From: Afifella marina DSM 2698
GTDB lineage: Bacteria; Pseudomonadota; Alphaproteobacteria; Rhizobiales; Afifellaceae
Direction: 5' to 3'
DNA: 64,000 bases
Assembly: GCF_900102695.1 (NCBI RefSeq)
Contig: NZ_FMVW01000001.1
Coordinates: 806,001-870,000 of the forward strand
Shown: positions 9,480-19,468 of the stretch, one piece after another
Layout of the letters: each line of letters begins with the position of its first letter
Numbering within the stretch: position 1 is the first letter of the stretch
Made by a program: the position numbers and the translations under genes
Notes under the pieces: model-generated
What the model saw: only the letters and a program-made list of their open reading frames with translations
The model's database searches: none
What the model was told of the DNA's origin: nothing

Positions 9480-9938
9480 TCAGCTGCGCACGAAAAGCAG
9501 GAGGTCGCCCGAGGGCATCATCTGCGCGGCCACCACTTTCGTGACATCGAGCCCGCCTTCGCGAAGCCGCGGGCCGAGCTGCTGGTGATGCGAGAGCGTG
9601 TCGCGCAACTCCGTCACCTTGTCCTGGTTTTCGGCCACGGCCTGATCGACGCGTGCGGCCGCGTCCGCGCCGGCACGTTCGTCGATGGTCACGACGCCGA
9701 CCTGCTTGATGTCGGTGTCGGAGATGGCATCGGCAGCGTTGCCGGAATCGGCGACCGAAGCGACGACGCTGTCGACGGTAATCGGCGTGCGCCCCTGTTC
9801 TCCCGGCGCTGCCGGCTGAGCGGCCTGCGCCTGATCGGGTTTGGCCGCGGGCGTGCCTGCGTCTTGCGCAAAGGCGGCGGGCGCCAGAAGCGGGAGGGCG
9901 AAAGCGGCCGCAGCTGCTGTTGAAACGATCTTTCGCAT
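9480..9938 (-). CDS. Small exported protein of unknown function
   Basis: This 152-residue protein has a clear signal peptide (MRKIVSTAAAAAFALPLLAP then AAFA before Gln25), followed by a low-complexity Ala/Pro/Gln linker to about residue 50. A folded part of about 100 residues follows. It contains ITVDSVVASVADSGNAADAI and a coiled-coil-like stretch, and ends in MMPSGDLLLFVRS. I do not recognise the family. It is probably periplasmic. It stands alone on the minus strand inside the urease region and diverges from the LprI-like gene. No link to urease is visible. Confidence 0.75.
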   Translation of the reverse strand: MRKIVSTAAAAAFALPLLAPAAFAQDAGTPAAKPDQAQAAQPAAPGEQGRTPITVDSVVASVADSGNAADAISDTDIKQVGVVTIDERAGADAAARVDQAVAENQDKVTELRDTLSHHQQLGPRLREGGLDVTKVVAAQMMPSGDLLLFVRS

Positions 9939-10131
9939 CGGTCTTTCCTCTTCATCAGAGTTGGGACAGGCCCACCATGCGGCGGGCGCGTCGGAAGCTC
10001 AGCCAGTCTGCGTTTCGAGGGGCCGAAAATGTGATCATTCAGGGACCATTTCGCGGTGGCTGCGGCTGTGCCATCTTGTCTTTCATGATGTTTCGAAGCC
10101 GTGGAAGCGCGGCATGTGGAGAGATTATGTG

Positions 10132-10539
10132 ATGGCGCGATCGAAGACGTTCCTGGCCGCCCTTGTCGTCCTTCTGACTCTGCCGGCCGCGGGCGCGGCA
10201 CGGGCGGCCGAGTGCGCCGATCCGCAGACGCAGACCGACATGAATGCCTGTGCAGCACAGAAATTCGAAGCGGCCGACGCCGCTCTCAACGAGGCGTGGC
10301 CGAAGGTTCTGGAGTATTACCGCGCGCTCGATGCCGAGCTTTCGGATGACCTGAAGGGCGCGGAAGCAGCGCTCCTTGAAGCACAACGCACCTGGATCGT
10401 CTTCCGCGATGCGCATTGTGCCTCTGTCGGCTTTGCCGCCCGCGGCGGCACCATGGAGCCGCTTCTTGTGACGTCGTGCAAAGCCGATCTGACACGCGAG
10501 CGGACGGATCAGCTTCTGGCGCTTTTGGGCGACAAATAG
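10132..10539 (+). CDS. LprI/DUF1311-like exported protein
   Basis: This 135-residue protein has a signal peptide (cleavage after ARA, about residue 25) and then AECADPQTQTDMNACAAQKF. That pattern, with two early cysteines, belongs to the DUF1311 / lysozyme-inhibitor LprI N-terminal family. The mature part also has LEAQRTWIVFRDAHC and a final conserved cysteine, suggesting periplasmic disulfides. The ATG at 10132 follows GGAGAG at about 8 bases. Family members are small periplasmic proteins, some of which inhibit lysozyme; the function here is not shown. Confidence 0.75.
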   Translation: MARSKTFLAALVVLLTLPAAGAARAAECADPQTQTDMNACAAQKFEAADAALNEAWPKVLEYYRALDAELSDDLKGAEAALLEAQRTWIVFRDAHCASVGFAARGGTMEPLLVTSCKADLTRERTDQLLALLGDK

Positions 10540-10637
10540 ACGGCAAGTCGGCGAAAGTGAAAGCGGTCGGCAGATGTGCGAAAGACTGGGCGCCGTGCTA
10601 TAAGTCGAACTGTTTTCACAATGTCGGGAAGGCGGCC

Positions 10638-10973
10638 ATGAGACACTATGAAGGGAAAGTCGGCTCCAAAGGCCAGGTAACGATTCCCGTCGCTGTTCGT
10701 GAGCATTTTTCGCTGAAAGCCGGCGATATCGTCGACTTCTACATTGATGAGGAACAAGGCAGCGTGGAGATCGTCGCTCGCAACAAGCCGATTAGTGAGC
10801 TGTTCGGTCTCCTCGACAATCGCATCGGTCGCGTCAAAGAGTTCGTGCCGGAGCACGCGGACGAGTTCATTGCTGGCCATCTCGCACAAGAGGATGAGAG
10901 GGTTCTGCGTGAATGGAACGAGTGGCGTGATTTTCAGGCATGGCGGAGGGCCAAACGGGATGCCGCGGCATGA
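10638..10973 (+). CDS. AbrB/MazE-type antitoxin of a VapBC pair
   Basis: This 111-residue protein opens with a SpoVT/AbrB swapped-hairpin DNA-binding domain (KVGSKGQVTIPVAVREHFSL, then KAGDIVDFYIDEE). A C-terminal half of about 60 residues, rich in acidic and aromatic residues, would wrap the toxin. The stop overlaps the next start as ATGA, the usual arrangement for antitoxin then toxin. TATAAG at 10599-10604 may be the -10 box of its promoter; no convincing -35 is seen. Antitoxins of this type usually bind their own promoter when bound to the toxin. Confidence 0.85.
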   Translation: MRHYEGKVGSKGQVTIPVAVREHFSLKAGDIVDFYIDEEQGSVEIVARNKPISELFGLLDNRIGRVKEFVPEHADEFIAGHLAQEDERVLREWNEWRDFQAWRRAKRDAAA

Positions 10974-11365
10974 TCGGCCTGGACACCAATGTCCTGATCC
11001 GTGTCTTCATCGACGACAATTCTGATCAAGTCTCTGCAGCACGTCGTCTGGTTGAGAGCGCATCGAGCGAGGGGCTTTTCGTATCGGACATCGTGCTCGT
11101 GGAACTGGTTTGGACCCTGACGAGCCGCTTCAAAGCCTCGAAAGACGCCATCCTTGATGTTCTCGACCGTATTCTGGATGGCTCTCCCTTCGTTCTGGAA
11201 AGCCGACAGGACGTCCGCCGCGCAACCCAACTTTTTGCTGCTGGGCGGGCCGATTTTCCCGATTGCATGATCGCGCTGCGTGGTATTCGTTTCGGCGCTG
11301 CAGCAACTTTTTCCTTCGACCGACGAGCGGTCGAAGCCTCTCTGTTTCTGCCTGTGCCTGTCTGA
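10970..11365 (+). CDS. vapC: PIN-domain toxin (VapC-type RNase)
   Basis: This 131-residue protein is a PIN-domain ribonuclease. Acidic residues in the expected places are the N-terminal [11 protein letters not shown] aspartate, VELVWTL glutamate, ADFPDCMIA aspartate and FSFDRRAV aspartate. The ATG at 10970 overlaps the antitoxin stop. VapC toxins cut tRNA or rRNA when the antitoxin is lost. The gene ends only 7 bases before ureC, so transcripts from the toxin-antitoxin promoter would run into ureC. Confidence 0.88.
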   Translation: MIGLDTNVLIRVFIDDNSDQVSAARRLVESASSEGLFVSDIVLVELVWTLTSRFKASKDAILDVLDRILDGSPFVLESRQDVRRATQLFAAGRADFPDCMIALRGIRFGAAATFSFDRRAVEASLFLPVPV

Positions 11366-11372
11366 GGTCACC

Positions 11373-13085
<1,713 letters not shown>

Positions 13086-13107
13086 TCGCTTTCGAAGGCG
13101 CGCCCCG

Positions 13108-13632
13108 ATGGCCGTGATCTGTCGCCAAGCCGATCCTGATTTTGATCGTTGGGACGAACTGCACCGCCTCTTGATGGATTGCTTCGCCTATATGGCGGCG
13201 CGGATCGATCCGGCGTCCTCGCTCCTGCGCATGGGGCCGGCGGAGCTTGCTGAAAAGGCCGGGAGCGAGACGCTTCTTCTTGCCGAGGAGGAGCGGCGCA
13301 TCGTCGGCTGCGCTTTTCTCAAGCTCGAGCCGGATTGCCTTTATATCGGTAAGGTCGCGGTCGATCCGGCCTTTCGCGGCGCGGGGTTGGCGCGACAGCT
13401 TTTTGCGCTCGCTGAAGAGCGGGCGCGGGCGAACGGCCGCTCCCTCCTCAAGCTGCAGACGCGCGTCGAACTCACCGAAAACCACGCCGCCTTCGCCCGG
13501 CTGGGCTTCGTCAAGGTCGGGGAGACGGCCCATGCCGGCTATGACCGCCCGACCAGCATCACCATGACGAAACCCGTCGCTTCTCCGCGACACGATTTTG
13601 CCTTGTCGGTGGCCCTTCCCGAAGAGGCCTGA
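13108..13632 (+). CDS. GNAT-family N-acetyltransferase
   Basis: This 174-residue protein has a GNAT fold signature, KVAVDPAFRGAGLARQLFALA, in which the R-G-x-G-L-A segment binds the pyrophosphate of acetyl-CoA. ENHAAFARLGFVKVGE follows, typical of the family end. The acceptor is unknown. It lies 22 bases after ureC and in the same direction, so it is probably co-transcribed, but no urease role is known for this family. Confidence 0.82.
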   Translation: MAVICRQADPDFDRWDELHRLLMDCFAYMAARIDPASSLLRMGPAELAEKAGSETLLLAEEERRIVGCAFLKLEPDCLYIGKVAVDPAFRGAGLARQLFALAEERARANGRSLLKLQTRVELTENHAAFARLGFVKVGETAHAGYDRPTSITMTKPVASPRHDFALSVALPEEA

Positions 13633-13695
13633 TTTCCTTCCGCAGCGCTGTTTTTTTCTCTAGGGTTTTATCCGGAACGCCCTGAGAGCTTTGCG

Positions 13696-14304
13696 ATGAT
13701 CGCCTGGAGTCTTTTCATTCCCGCCTGCTTTGCCGTGAATTGCGCGCCCGGTCCCAACAACATGCTGGCCTTCGCCAATGCTGCGAAGGTCGGGCCGCTC
13801 TACGCTCTTCTGGGTGGTCTCGGCCGTATGCCGGCTTTCGCTATTTTGATCGGCGTCACCGTCGCAGGCCTTGGCGCGATCCTGTCGGCCGCCGCCGAAG
13901 CGTTCGTCGTCATCAAGCTCCTGGGCGCCGCCTATCTCATCTATGTCGGCGTCAGGATCCTGCGCCATGCGCGTCATCTGGCACGGGTCGATCCGTCCGC
14001 AGTCAGTTTGAAGACGTTGATGCGCCGCGACTTCACCATTGCCATCACCAACCCGAAGGCGATCGCGGTCTTCACCGCCTTTTTCCCGCAGTTTATCGAT
14101 CCGGCCTTTCCGGCCTGGTCGCAGCTTGCGCGGCTCGGCGGCGCCTTTCTCGTCATGGAGATCGTGGCCGTCGCGCTTTATGTGGCCGCTGGTGCGCTCC
14201 TCAAAGGCTTGCTGCGCTCGGAGCGCATCTTCGTGTGGCTCAATCGTTTCGTCGGCTCGGCGCTGATCGTCTCGGGTGGTTCAATGGCGGTGTCGAGCCG
14301 ATGA
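13696..14304 (+). CDS. LysE/RhtB-family amino-acid exporter
   Basis: This 202-residue membrane protein has about six hydrophobic segments. The N-terminal CAPGPNNMLAFANAAKVGP matches the conserved pore region of LysE/RhtB exporters, and ITNPKAIAVFTAFFPQFID is a second family hallmark. It would export an amino acid or similar metabolite across the inner membrane. The last codons overlap the ureE start (ATGA), so it is co-translated with urease accessory genes. Confidence 0.87.
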   Translation: MIAWSLFIPACFAVNCAPGPNNMLAFANAAKVGPLYALLGGLGRMPAFAILIGVTVAGLGAILSAAAEAFVVIKLLGAAYLIYVGVRILRHARHLARVDPSAVSLKTLMRRDFTIAITNPKAIAVFTAFFPQFIDPAFPAWSQLARLGGAFLVMEIVAVALYVAAGALLKGLLRSERIFVWLNRFVGSALIVSGGSMAVSSR

Positions 14305-14825
14305 ACAGCGAGCAGATGTCCGGCAGCCCGCAAACTTGGCCGCGCGCCACGGCCGTCGAAGAGGCAGGTCCACGCTTGGAAGGCATGACCGAAACCGTCT
14401 GTCTCACCTCTGATGAGCGTCACCGTCGCCGTCTGGTGATGACGACGGAAACCGGGCTGACCTTTCTGCTCGACCTTCCCGAAGCGCGGCTCCTGCGCGA
14501 GGGCGACCGGCTGGTTCTCGAAGATGGACGCCGCATCGACGTGCGGGCAAAGCCTGAACCGCTTCTGGAGGTGCGGGCGCCTGATCGCGGCACGCTTTTG
14601 CGGCTCGCCTGGCATCTCGGCAATCGCCACACGCCGGCTGCTCTTGAGGAAGAGCGTCTTCTCATTCGCCGCGATCACGTGCTCGCCGAGATGATCCGCA
14701 GGCTCGGCGGAGAAACCTTCGAAGTGGAGGAGGCTTTCGATCCGGAAGGTGGCGCTTATGGTGATCCGCACAATCACGGCCATGGTCATGGCAACGAGCC
14801 GCCCCATTCTCATGGGCCAGGATGA
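14301..14825 (+). CDS. ureE: Urease accessory nickel chaperone UreE
   Basis: This 174-residue metallochaperone delivers nickel to the UreDFG complex. Residues about 35-150 match the UreE fold (LARLPEARLL-type core and RLAWHLGNRHTPAALEEE, with the conserved metal-binding histidine region). The C-terminus is a histidine-rich tail (DPHNHGHGHGNEPPHSHGPG) that binds nickel. It starts inside the last codons of the LysE-like gene. Confidence 0.93.
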   Translation: MNSEQMSGSPQTWPRATAVEEAGPRLEGMTETVCLTSDERHRRRLVMTTETGLTFLLDLPEARLLREGDRLVLEDGRRIDVRAKPEPLLEVRAPDRGTLLRLAWHLGNRHTPAALEEERLLIRRDHVLAEMIRRLGGETFEVEEAFDPEGGAYGDPHNHGHGHGNEPPHSHGPG

Positions 14826-14847
14826 ACAGTACGGACCCCGAGGCAGA

Positions 14848-15129
14848 ATGGCTTTCTTCGACCCTAGGAACAACACGAAGAGCGAGCGTCACCGCACTCT
14901 CTACGCGCTCTACGAAGTCGCCTTCACGACTGTGGATGTGAGCGCAGCCCTGCTTTTCATCGTCGGCTCCTGGCTTTTCTTCTACCCAGAATTGGAAACG
15001 CCGGCGATCTGGTGCTTTCTCATCGGGTCCATCTGTTTTGCCATGAAGCCGACGATTCGCATCGTTCGCGAGCTCCACTATCTGGCGCTTGGAGATTTTG
15101 ACGATGTCGACAAGGCGGCGCATGGCTGA
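14848..15129 (+). CDS. YrhK-like small membrane protein
   Basis: This 93-residue protein has a cytoplasmic head (HRTLYALYEVAFTTVDVSAA) and two hydrophobic segments around residues 28-47 and 54-70. The sequence pattern resembles the YrhK domain family, whose function is unknown. An ATG at 14812 is also in frame; 14848 is preferred because GAGG precedes it and because it lies after ureE ends. It overlaps the start of ureF by 26 bases, so it belongs to the urease accessory transcript. Confidence 0.65.
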   Translation: MAFFDPRNNTKSERHRTLYALYEVAFTTVDVSAALLFIVGSWLFFYPELETPAIWCFLIGSICFAMKPTIRIVRELHYLALGDFDDVDKAAHG

Positions 15130-15796
15130 GGGCGCGAGCGAGGTCGAAAGCGGCAGCGAAAATGCGGCCGCTGCTCTGGTGACGCTCCAGTATTGGCTGT
15201 CTCCTGCATTCCCGGTCGGGGCGTTCGCCTATTCGCATGGGCTCGAGCGGGCTGTCGCCGCCGGCTGGGTGCATGACCGCGAAAGCCTGAAGGCATGGCT
15301 CGACGCTCTTTTGCTCTGCGGCTCGTTTCGCGCAGACGCCGTTCTCTTCGCAGCAGCCTTCCGCGCCCGAAAGGCAGGCAACGCGGCCGAGCTTTCCCAG
15401 ATAGCCGAGCTTGCCGAGGCGCTGGCGCCTTCGCAGGAGAGGCATCTCGAAACCATGGCGCAGGGGCGTGCCTTCGCCGAGGCGACGGGCGGCGCAGCAA
15501 GGCCCTGGCCGGTCGCGATCGGGGCGGAAGCGGCCGATCTTGACATTGGACTTCTGACCGCCGTTGCGAGCTTCCTGCAGGCTGCCATCGTCAATCTCTG
15601 TTCGGCGGCGCAAAGGAGCGTTCCGATCGGCCAGACGGATGCGCTGGCGGTTGTCATGGGGCTGCATGGGGACGCTGTTCAAACTGCCGCCTGGGCCGCC
15701 GCCGCAGATCTGGCCGAGCTTGGCAGCGCCACGTTTTTCTCCGATATCGCTTCGATGCAGCACGAGGTGCAGGAGACGAGGTTGTTCCGCTCATGA
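15104..15796 (+). CDS. ureF: Urease accessory protein UreF
   Basis: This 230-residue protein activates UreG GTPase in the urease maturation complex. Typical sequence includes [24 protein letters not shown] near the N-terminus and [18 protein letters not shown]. The ATG at 15104 has GGAGA 8 bases upstream; a second ATG at 15122 is possible. The stop overlaps the ureG start (ATGA). Confidence 0.93.
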   Translation: MSTRRRMAEGASEVESGSENAAAALVTLQYWLSPAFPVGAFAYSHGLERAVAAGWVHDRESLKAWLDALLLCGSFRADAVLFAAAFRARKAGNAAELSQIAELAEALAPSQERHLETMAQGRAFAEATGGAARPWPVAIGAEAADLDIGLLTAVASFLQAAIVNLCSAAQRSVPIGQTDALAVVMGLHGDAVQTAAWAAAADLAELGSATFFSDIASMQHEVQETRLFRS

Positions 15797-16443
15797 CGAT
15801 GACCGCCGAGCCCGCTCCTGCGATGCAGCGTTCGCCGCACGGCCCCCTTCGCGTCGGCATCGGCGGGCCGGTGGGCTCCGGCAAGACGACGCTTGCCGAA
15901 AAGCTCTGCAAGGCGATGCGCGAGCGCCATTCGCTCGCCGTCGTCACCAACGACATCTATACGAAGGAAGACGCGCTCATCCTCAACCGGCTGCAGGCCT
16001 TGCCGGAAGACCGGATCGTCGGGGTCGAGACAGGCGGTTGCCCGCATACGGCGATCCGCGAGGATGCATCCATCAACCTTGCCGCGATCGCCGACCTCAA
16101 CGCCCGCCACCCGGATCTTGATCTCGTCTTCATCGAATCGGGCGGCGACAATCTTGCGGCGACTTTCTCGCCCGATCTCGCCGATTTGACGCTGTACGTG
16201 ATCAGCGTCGCGGAAGGCGAAAAGATCCCGCGCAAGGGCGGACCCGCCATCACCCGTTCCGATCTTCTGATCATCAACAAGACCGATCTCGCACCCTATG
16301 TTGGCGCCGACCTCGATGTGATGGCCCGCGATGCGGAGCGGGTGCGCGAGGGAAGACCGTTCGTCTTCACCGATCTCTCCCGCAATGAAGGCGTCGACCG
16401 GATCGTCGACTTCCTGGCAAAGACCGGCGGGCTGCCCGCCTGA
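15793..16443 (+). CDS. ureG: Urease accessory GTPase UreG
   Basis: This 216-residue SIMIBI-class GTPase powers nickel insertion into urease. The P-loop GGPVGSGKT is at residues 24-32, followed by [12 protein letters not shown], the metal-binding CPH in [17 protein letters not shown], and the NKTD guanine-specificity motif. It ends the urease region and converges with cbbR, leaving 7 bases between the stop codons. Confidence 0.97.
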   Translation: MTMTAEPAPAMQRSPHGPLRVGIGGPVGSGKTTLAEKLCKAMRERHSLAVVTNDIYTKEDALILNRLQALPEDRIVGVETGGCPHTAIREDASINLAAIADLNARHPDLDLVFIESGGDNLAATFSPDLADLTLYVISVAEGEKIPRKGGPAITRSDLLIINKTDLAPYVGADLDVMARDAERVREGRPFVFTDLSRNEGVDRIVDFLAKTGGLPA

Positions 16444-16450
16444 GGTCTTG

Positions 16451-17401
16451 TCACTCGCCGCTTGCCTCTTCGTAGAGTTTTGGAAAATGCGGCAGGAATT
16501 GCGTGCCGGCATGCACGACGAATTGCAGGAAGGCGCGGGCGCCCGGAGAGACGGATTTGTCGCCGCGGCGCACGACGAACCATTGTCTGCGGATCGGCAA
16601 TCCTTCCATATCGAGTGCGACGAGACGGCCGGCGGCGATCTCCACGGCGACGGTGTGCGCGGACAGGAAGGCGATCCCGAGCCCGGCTATAACGGCCTGC
16701 TTGATCGTCTCGTTGCTGCCGAACTCCACGAAATGGATGGAGGGATCGGCAAGAAGATCCCCGAGATAGATTTCCATCGACGTGCGGGTGCCTGAGCCAG
16801 GCTCGCGCACGAGCAGGGTCTCGCCGGAAAGCTCGTTGCGGCTGAGATCGATCTGACCCGCCAACCGGTGGGCGGGCGAGGCGATCATGATGAGGGGATG
16901 GTCGCCAAACACCGCCGCCTCCACCGGCACGGTCTTGGGCGGACGGCCCATGATGGCGCAATCGACATCGAAATCTGTGAGCGCCTGCACCACCTCTTGG
17001 CGATTGCCGACGGTCAGCCGCACATCGATCATCGGATGCTCGTGCTTGAAGCCGACGACGAGGGCCGGTGCGTAGTATTTCGCCGTCGAGACGACCCCCA
17101 CATGCACGGCGCCGGTGCCCAGACCCTTGACCTCGTTGATGGTGTCGGAGAGCCGGAAAATCGAACGCTCCACCTCGGCCGCCGTGTTGCGCACCGCCTC
17201 GCCAGCGTCAGTCAGTCGCATGCCATGCGCGGTGCGGTCGAAAAGCGGCAGACCCAGCGCGGATTCGATCTGTTTCAGCGTCAACGTGACGGCCGGACCC
17301 GTCAGTCCCAAGGCCTTGGCGGCACTCGCGATTGTTCCGTGTCGTGCAATTTCTGTGACGGCGCGCAGCTGCCGGAGGGTGAGCCAGTCCATGTCGCTCA
17401 T
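16451..17401 (-). CDS. cbbR: LysR-type regulator of the Calvin cycle operon, CbbR
   Basis: This 316-residue LysR-family regulator has an N-terminal helix-turn-helix (about residues 7-66, TLRQLRAVTEIARHGTIASA and onward) and a LysR substrate-binding domain. CbbR activates carbon-fixation genes in response to metabolites such as RuBP or ATP/NADPH. The identity follows from its position, divergent from cbbF with 114 bases between the start codons. The start at 17401 has AGGA just upstream. The first TTA-N7-TAA element covers this start codon, which would allow self-repression. Confidence 0.92.
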   Translation of the reverse strand: MSDMDWLTLRQLRAVTEIARHGTIASAAKALGLTGPAVTLTLKQIESALGLPLFDRTAHGMRLTDAGEAVRNTAAEVERSIFRLSDTINEVKGLGTGAVHVGVVSTAKYYAPALVVGFKHEHPMIDVRLTVGNRQEVVQALTDFDVDCAIMGRPPKTVPVEAAVFGDHPLIMIASPAHRLAGQIDLSRNELSGETLLVREPGSGTRTSMEIYLGDLLADPSIHFVEFGSNETIKQAVIAGLGIAFLSAHTVAVEIAAGRLVALDMEGLPIRRQWFVVRRGDKSVSPGARAFLQFVVHAGTQFLPHFPKLYEEASGE

Positions 17402-17444
17402 TAGAATTCCTAACTGTGCGCCTTACAAGAATTAAATTTACTTA
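17401..17444. promoter_or_regulatory. Three candidate CbbR binding sites
   Basis: Three copies of the LysR/CbbR consensus T-N11-A in the form TTA-N7-T(A/T)A are visible: 17401-17413 (TTA..TAA, also a TTAG/CTAA inverted repeat), 17423-17435 (TTA..TAA) and 17432-17444 (TTA..TTA). The first two starts are 22 bases apart, about two helical turns. This fits the multi-site operators known between cbbR and cbb genes. Confidence 0.6.
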
Positions 17445-17446
17445 GT

Positions 17447-17458
17447 CACCCCAGGGTG
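17447..17458. promoter_or_regulatory. Inverted repeat CACCC-CA-GGGTG upstream of cbbF
   Basis: A perfect 5-bp-arm inverted repeat with a two-base centre lies about 60 bases before the cbbF start, just downstream of the CbbR-like sites. It could be a second operator near the cbbF transcription start. No regulator can be named from the sequence. Confidence 0.35.
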
Positions 17459-17515
17459 TATCTCACACCCAATCAAGACCGACAGGGAAACCTCGGTCAG
17501 GGGGGAGGGCAGCAT

Positions 17516-18568
17516 ATGGCCGGCCTGAGCACGCTCGAGGCATTTCTCAGAGCATATAGCAGCACAGAAGATCCGCAGCGTCTCGCGGTGGTGGAAACGA
17601 TCCGGGCTCTCGCCCGCGCCTCACGACAGATTCGTGATGTCGTGTCCCAGGGACAGCTCGGTGGCGACATTGGCGCCGCACGCGGTTCCACCAATGCCGA
17701 TGGCGACCGTCAGCGCTTTCTGGATGTGCGTGCCGATGAGATCGTCCTCGCCGAGATGCGGGAAGCCCCCGTTGCCGCCTATGCGTCGGAAGAGATCGGC
17801 TCGCCGATACTTCTCAATCCCGAAGGCGTTCTCGCCGTCGCCACCGATCCGCTCGACGGCTCCTCCAACATCGACACGAACGTCTCGATCGGCACGATCT
17901 TTTCCATCCTGCCGCATGCGCCGAATGCGGCCGATGGTGTCGGCACGGATTTCGCACAGCCAGGACGCAATCAGCTCGCCGCGGGTTTCTTCATCTACGG
18001 CCCGCAGCTCGCCATGGTGCTGACGGTGGGCGAGGGCACGCATGTCTTCGTCTATTCGCACCGCATCGGCGGCTATCAGCAGATTCTCGACGGGGTGCTG
18101 ATTTCTCCCAACACCAATGAGTTCGCCATCAACATGTCGAACTACCGGCATTGGGACGAAGCCGTGCGCATCTATATCGACGACTGCCTGCAGGGCTCGG
18201 CAGGCCCGCGCGCTCGCGATTTCAACATGCGTTGGATCGCCTCGCTTGTGGCCGACACCTATCGGATCATCGCGCGCGGCGGCGTGTTTCTTTATCCGCG
18301 CGACAATCGCCGCGGCTACGGCGAGGGAAGGTTGAGGCTCGTCTACGAGGCCAATCCGATCGCCATGTTGATCGAGCAGGCCGGTGGCCTCGCCACCGAT
18401 GGCGGCTTTCCGATTCTCGATCAGATCCCGGCGAGCCTGCACCAGCGTACGCCTTTCATCTTCGGTTCGAAGAAGGAAGTGGAGCGCATCCTTCGTTACC
18501 ACGAGGCGCCGAGCCTGATCGGCGAACGCGCGCCCTTGTTTACCCATCGCGGCCTGTTTCGCGTCTGA
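17516..18568 (+). CDS. cbbF: Class I fructose-1,6-bisphosphatase (Calvin cycle)
   Basis: This 350-residue enzyme dephosphorylates fructose-1,6-bisphosphate (and in autotrophs often sedoheptulose bisphosphate). The metal-binding motif DPLDGSSNID is present, followed by NMRWIASLVADTYRI and GRLRLVYEANPIAMLIEQAG, all class I signatures. The ATG at 17516 has a strong GGGGGAGGG ribosome site. It is the first gene of the cbb operon, 9 bases before cbbP. Confidence 0.95.
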   Translation: MAGLSTLEAFLRAYSSTEDPQRLAVVETIRALARASRQIRDVVSQGQLGGDIGAARGSTNADGDRQRFLDVRADEIVLAEMREAPVAAYASEEIGSPILLNPEGVLAVATDPLDGSSNIDTNVSIGTIFSILPHAPNAADGVGTDFAQPGRNQLAAGFFIYGPQLAMVLTVGEGTHVFVYSHRIGGYQQILDGVLISPNTNEFAINMSNYRHWDEAVRIYIDDCLQGSAGPRARDFNMRWIASLVADTYRIIARGGVFLYPRDNRRGYGEGRLRLVYEANPIAMLIEQAGGLATDGGFPILDQIPASLHQRTPFIFGSKKEVERILRYHEAPSLIGERAPLFTHRGLFRV

Positions 18569-18577
18569 GGCCAGGAT

Positions 18578-19453
18578 ATGTCAGCTAAGCACCCAATCAT
18601 TTCAGTCACAGGTTCGTCCGGCGCAGGCACCACCTCCGTGCGCCGGACCTTCGAGCAGATTTTCCGTCGGGAAGGGGTCGACGCCGTTTTCATCGAAGGC
18701 GACGCCTATCACCGCTACAATCGCGTGGAGATGCGCGAAGAGACGGAGCGCCACAAGGCGGAGGGCGACTATTCCTTCAGCCATTTCAGCCCGGAGGCGA
18801 ACCTCCTCGGCGAGCTGGAGGCGATGTTCGAAGAATACGGACGCAAGGGCACCGGCAAGACCCGTCATTACGTCCACGATGACGACGAGGCCAAATGCTA
18901 CGGCTGCCCGCCGGGCGAGTTCACCGATTGGGAGCCGTTCCCGGCCGAGTCCGACCTTCTCTTCTATGAGGGTCTGCACGGCGCCGTCGTCACCGACGAC
19001 TGCAACATCGCCCAGTATCCGGATCTGAAGATCGGTGTCGTGCCGGTCATCAATCTGGAGTGGATTCAGAAGATCCACCGCGATCGTTCCACGCGCGGCT
19101 ATACGACGGAAGCGGTCACCGACACGATCCTGCGCCGTATGCCGGATTACGTGCATTACATCTGCCCGCAATTCACCGAGACGACGATCAATTTTCAGCG
19201 CGTGCCGATCGTCGACACCTCCAACCCCTTCGTGGCACGGTGGATTCCGACAGCAGACGAATCCATGGTGGTGATCCGCTTTGCGGATCCGCGTGGCATC
19301 GATTTTTCGTATTTGCTGTCGATGATCCACGATAGCTTCATGTCGCGGGCGAACTCGATCGTGGTCCCTGGAGGCAAGCTCGATATCGCCATGCAGCTGA
19401 TTTTGACGCCGCTGATCTTGCAGCTCATCGAGCGAAAGCGCCGCGTCTCCTAA
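18578..19453 (+). CDS. cbbP: Phosphoribulokinase
   Basis: This 291-residue enzyme makes ribulose-1,5-bisphosphate from ribulose-5-phosphate and ATP, one of two reactions unique to the Calvin cycle. The P-loop GSSGAGTTS starts at residue 12. IEGDAYHRYNRVEMRE, YSFSHFSPEANLL, and DLLFYEGLHGAV fit the bacterial octameric class. It sits between cbbF and cbbT. Confidence 0.96.
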   Translation: MSAKHPIISVTGSSGAGTTSVRRTFEQIFRREGVDAVFIEGDAYHRYNRVEMREETERHKAEGDYSFSHFSPEANLLGELEAMFEEYGRKGTGKTRHYVHDDDEAKCYGCPPGEFTDWEPFPAESDLLFYEGLHGAVVTDDCNIAQYPDLKIGVVPVINLEWIQKIHRDRSTRGYTTEAVTDTILRRMPDYVHYICPQFTETTINFQRVPIVDTSNPFVARWIPTADESMVVIRFADPRGIDFSYLLSMIHDSFMSRANSIVVPGGKLDIAMQLILTPLILQLIERKRRVS

Positions 19454-19468
19454 ACGAAAGGTTTCTTG

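Noticed and set aside
13641-13657. GCAGCGCTG followed by seven T, possible terminator after the acetyltransferase gene
   Set aside because: The CAGCGCTG palindrome has no room for a loop, so it cannot form a stable RNA hairpin.
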